DNA from: Stenotrophomonas sp.
GTDB taxonomy: Bacteria > Pseudomonadota > Gammaproteobacteria > Xanthomonadales > Xanthomonadaceae
Reading direction: 5' to 3'
DNA length: 14,658 bases
Assembly (NCBI GenBank): GCA_003525885.1
Contig: DQIG01000396.1
Coordinates: 1 to 14,658 of the forward strand
In this document: positions 12,220 through 14,658 of the stretch, piece by piece
How the letters are laid out: the number at the start of each line of letters is the position of its first letter
Numbering within the stretch: the first letter of the stretch is position 1
Position numbers and translations under genes: made by a program
The notes under the pieces: model-generated
The model's database searches: none
What the model saw: only the letters and a program-made list of their open reading frames with translations
What the model was told of the DNA's origin: nothing

Positions 12220-14577
12220 ATGGTCAAGCCTTCCCGCGCCCGGATGCGCAGCGCACTGCTGCTGGGCAGCCTGCTCGCCATGCTGCCGGCACTGCCGGCA
12301 CTCGCCGCCGATCCCACGCCGGCCGCTGAAGCACCGGGTCCGCAGCTGCGTGCCGGCAGCCTGATGCTGATTCCCGCCCCGGCCACCGTGCAGCCCGGCC
12401 AGGGCAGCGGCATCACCGTGCGCGCCGATACCGTGCTGCACGCCGAAGGCGAAGCCGCGCAGCGGGTCGCCACGCAGTTCGCCGATCTGCTGGCGCGCAG
12501 CGGCGGGCCGCGCCTTGCACTGGCCAAGAGCAAGGCAGCCTCCCGCAGTGGCGGCATCCGTTTCGAGATCGTCCCGACCTTCCGCGACAGCGGTGAGGGC
12601 TACACGCTGGAAAGCAGCGCACAGGGCGTGGTGGTGCAGGCCGGCAACGAAACCGGCCTGTTCTATGGCGCGACCACCCTCGCCCAGCTCGCCACCGGCG
12701 GCAGCAACGGTGTGCTGCCGGCGGTGCAGATCCAGGACGCGCCGCGCTTCAGCTGGCGCGGTTTCATGCTGGACTCGGCACGGCACTTCCAGAGCCTGGA
12801 CGAGATCAAGCATGTGCTCGACGCGATGGCCGCGCACAAGCTCAACACCTTCCACTGGCACCTCACCGATGACCAGGGCTGGCGCATGGAGATCAAGCGC
12901 TACCCGAAGCTGACCGGCGTGGGCAGCTGCCGCCTGCCGGCCGGCGACGGTGGCGTCGACCCGGTCAGCGGCCAGGAGCACCCGTATTGCGGCTTCTACA
13001 CGCAGGACCAGATCCGCGAAGTGATCGCCTATGCGGCCAAGCTGCATATCCAGGTGATTCCTGAAATCGACGTGCCCGGCCATGCCACCGCTGCGATTGC
13101 CGCGTACCCGGAACTGGGTTCGATCAACACTCCGCTGAAGCCGATCAGCGAATGGGGCGTGTTCCCCAACCTGTTCAACGTGGAAGACAGCACCGTCACC
13201 TTCCTGGAGAACGTGCTGGAAGAAGTGATCGAACTGTTCCCGGCCAAGTACGTGCACGTGGGCGGCGACGAGGCGGTCAAGGACCAATGGGAAGCTTCGA
13301 AGCAGGTGCAGCAGCGCATGCGTGCACTGGGCATCAAGAATGAGATGGCCATGCAGAGCCACATCATCAAGCACCTGGAGACGTTCCTGGAGGAACACGA
13401 CCGGCGCCTGATCGGCTGGGATGAGATCCTCGAAGGGGGCCTGCCGCCGCAGGCCACGGTGATGTCGTGGCAGGGCACCGAAGGAGGTCTGGCCGCCGCC
13501 AGTACCGGGCATGACGTGATCATGTCACCGGTTGGTTACCTCTATCTGGATTACCTGCAGACGGCGTCGCCGAATGAACCGCCGGGCCGTCCGACCCAGG
13601 TCAACCTCGGCAAGTTGTACAACTTCGAGCCGGTGCCGGCCGAGCTGGCAGCTGACAAGCGTGGGCACATCCTCGGCCTCCAGGCCAACATGTTCACCGA
13701 GCACACGCGCAGCTATGCACGCCTGCAGCACAACCTGTTCCCGCGCCTGGCCGCGGTGGCCGAGACCGGCTGGAGTACGCCGGAGCATCGCGACTTCCGC
13801 GACTTCCTCGCGCGCCTGCCGGCGCAGCTGCAGCGCTACCGCGCCTGGGGCCTGGCCTACGCGCAGACGCCGTTTGAAGTGGGTGTGGACTACACCGACA
13901 ACCGCGCTGGCAACACGGTGACCGTGTCGCTGGCCAACCCGCTGGGCTATGAAGTGCGCTACAGCACCGATGGCCAGGCGGTGAGCGCGCAGTCGCCGCT
14001 GTACCAGCAGCCGCTGACCGCGACGCTGCCGACCACCGTGCAGGCCGCCGCGTTCTACCAGGGCCAGATGCTGGCCGCGAAGCCGACCATCGCCGCGTTC
14101 ACCGCGCAGTCCCTGCTCAGCCGCCGCAGCGATGAGCTGCTCAGCTGCGTGGGCAAGAAGGGGCTGGTGCTGCGCCTGGAAGACGACGGCCCGCGCGAGG
14201 GAACGCGTGCGGTGTTCAACGTCGACATCTTCCAGCCGTGCTGGCGCTGGCCGCAGGCACAGCTGGACGGCATCGGCAGCGTGGAGGTCCGCGCAGGCCG
14301 CATTCCGTACTACTTCCAGCTGGCCCACGACGAACCCAAGCGTCGCTTCGAGAAGGCCAAGCGCGCGCATGGCGAAATGCAGGTGCGCCGTGGCGACTGC
14401 AGCGGCAAGGTGCTGGCTGAAGTGGCGTTGCCGGCCAAGCCCGATGCGGATGGCTTCGTGACCCTGCGCGCGGCACTTCCGAAGGGAACCCAGGGCAACG
14501 CGGACCTGTGCATCAACTTCACCGGTGACACGCGCCCGGCGATGTGGGTGCTGGATGAGGTGACGCTGCAGAAGTAA
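12220..14577 (+). CDS. Secreted GH20 beta-N-acetylhexosaminidase
   Basis: 785-residue exported enzyme that removes terminal GlcNAc or GalNAc from chitin oligosaccharides and glycans. Residues 1-29/30 are a signal peptide ending ALA-A. Then come an N-terminal GH20b-type alpha/beta domain (about 45-170), and a (beta/alpha)8 catalytic domain from RFSWRGFMLD (176-185) with substrate Arg180, HWHLTDDQGW (212-221), IPEIDVPGHATA (280-291), HVGGDEAVK with the catalytic pair Asp350-Glu351, and MSWQGTEGG (415-423). Residues about 555-630 form a chitobiase-type immunoglobulin-like domain (YEVRYSTDGQ at 577). A further region, 640-785, has four cysteines and no firmly recognised family. ATG 12220 has AAGGAG eight bases upstream; Met9 is a possible internal start. 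Periplasmic or secreted location fits feeding of the receptor and NagP. No lipobox is seen. Confidence 0.95.
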   Translation: MVKPSRARMRSALLLGSLLAMLPALPALAADPTPAAEAPGPQLRAGSLMLIPAPATVQPGQGSGITVRADTVLHAEGEAAQRVATQFADLLARSGGPRLALAKSKAASRSGGIRFEIVPTFRDSGEGYTLESSAQGVVVQAGNETGLFYGATTLAQLATGGSNGVLPAVQIQDAPRFSWRGFMLDSARHFQSLDEIKHVLDAMAAHKLNTFHWHLTDDQGWRMEIKRYPKLTGVGSCRLPAGDGGVDPVSGQEHPYCGFYTQDQIREVIAYAAKLHIQVIPEIDVPGHATAAIAAYPELGSINTPLKPISEWGVFPNLFNVEDSTVTFLENVLEEVIELFPAKYVHVGGDEAVKDQWEASKQVQQRMRALGIKNEMAMQSHIIKHLETFLEEHDRRLIGWDEILEGGLPPQATVMSWQGTEGGLAAASTGHDVIMSPVGYLYLDYLQTASPNEPPGRPTQVNLGKLYNFEPVPAELAADKRGHILGLQANMFTEHTRSYARLQHNLFPRLAAVAETGWSTPEHRDFRDFLARLPAQLQRYRAWGLAYAQTPFEVGVDYTDNRAGNTVTVSLANPLGYEVRYSTDGQAVSAQSPLYQQPLTATLPTTVQAAAFYQGQMLAAKPTIAAFTAQSLLSRRSDELLSCVGKKGLVLRLEDDGPREGTRAVFNVDIFQPCWRWPQAQLDGIGSVEVRAGRIPYYFQLAHDEPKRRFEKAKRAHGEMQVRRGDCSGKVLAEVALPAKPDADGFVTLRAALPKGTQGNADLCINFTGDTRPAMWVLDEVTLQK

Positions 14578-14596
14578 CGGCAGGTCTGCCCTGGTG

Positions 14597-14618
14597 GGTG
14601 CCGACCTTGGTCGGCACC
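14597..14618. repeat. Perfect 22-base palindrome downstream of the hexosaminidase
   Basis: Ten-base arms GGTGCCGACC (14597-14606) and GGTCGGCACC (14609-14618) around TT, beginning 19 bases after the stop codon. It is of REP/SMAG character and can form a strong hairpin at the mRNA 3' end. There is no T-run, so its role in termination is doubtful. Confidence 0.7.
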
Positions 14619-14629
14619 TCGGGCAGTTC

Positions 14630-14652
14630 ATCCACGCATGGCGTGGATCTAC
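14630..14652 (-). repeat. SMAG-type REP element with GTAG head
   Basis: On the minus strand GTAG (14649-14652) directly precedes the 19-base palindrome ATCCACGCCATGCGTGGAT (14630-14648), the canonical SMAG layout. The palindrome is identical to copy 1 at 2138-2156. A second GTAG on the plus strand occupies the last four bases of the window (14655-14658), so an inverted partner element probably begins at the right edge, as in REP dimers. Confidence 0.8.
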
Positions 14653-14658
14653 CGGTAG

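Noticed and set aside
12178..13512. A 444-codon open frame on the minus strand opposite the hexosaminidase
   Set aside because: The plus strand encodes an intact GH20 enzyme with all catalytic motifs; the opposite frame has no family features.

Overview
The window looks like a chromosomal segment of a Stenotrophomonas species (S. maltophilia complex or a close Xanthomonadaceae relative). The DNA is very GC-rich with strong G/C bias at third codon positions. The gene set matches the xanthomonad N-acetylglucosamine (GlcNAc) utilisation locus, and both ends carry short REP palindromes of the SMAG ('GTAG') type that are abundant in S. maltophilia. This assignment rests on recognition, not on a database search.

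Layout. Bases 1-1939 (minus strand) hold the N-terminal 646 residues of a large type V autotransporter: signal peptide, repetitive beta-helix passenger, autochaperone-like region and proline-rich linker. Its outer-membrane barrel lies beyond the left edge. Bases 1940-2260 are non-coding and hold its upstream region, two REP-type palindromes and a hairpin just past the end of nagX. Bases 2261-7908 (minus strand) form a tightly packed operon transcribed in the order nagP, nagR, nagB-II, nagA, nagX, with two one-base stop/start overlaps. Bases 7909-8284 are a 376-base divergent control region with several LacI-type palindromes. Bases 8285-14577 (plus strand) hold a glucokinase-family sugar kinase (probably NagK), a TonB-dependent receptor, a strong intrinsic terminator and a secreted GH20 beta-hexosaminidase. 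Bases 14578-14658 are again REP palindromes, one with exactly the same 19-base core as a copy at the left end.

How the genes fit together (inference from families and context). The hexosaminidase releases GlcNAc from chitin oligosaccharides or other N-acetylhexosaminides outside the cytoplasm. The receptor carries GlcNAc or oligomers across the outer membrane, and NagP moves GlcNAc across the inner membrane. The kinase makes GlcNAc-6-phosphate. NagA deacetylates it to glucosamine-6-phosphate, and NagB-II deaminates and isomerises this to fructose-6-phosphate. NagX is a membrane acetyltransferase-like protein that probably handles glucosamine or related sugars. NagR, a LacI-family repressor, probably controls both arms from the divergent region.

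I see no wholly new system. The points most worth a second look are the control region with two different LacI-type palindromes and clustered half-sites, a kinase lacking the usual glucokinase sugar-binding histidine, a four-cysteine C-terminal module on the hexosaminidase, RTX-like D-turn motifs in the autotransporter rungs, and the shared REP core on both sides of the locus.
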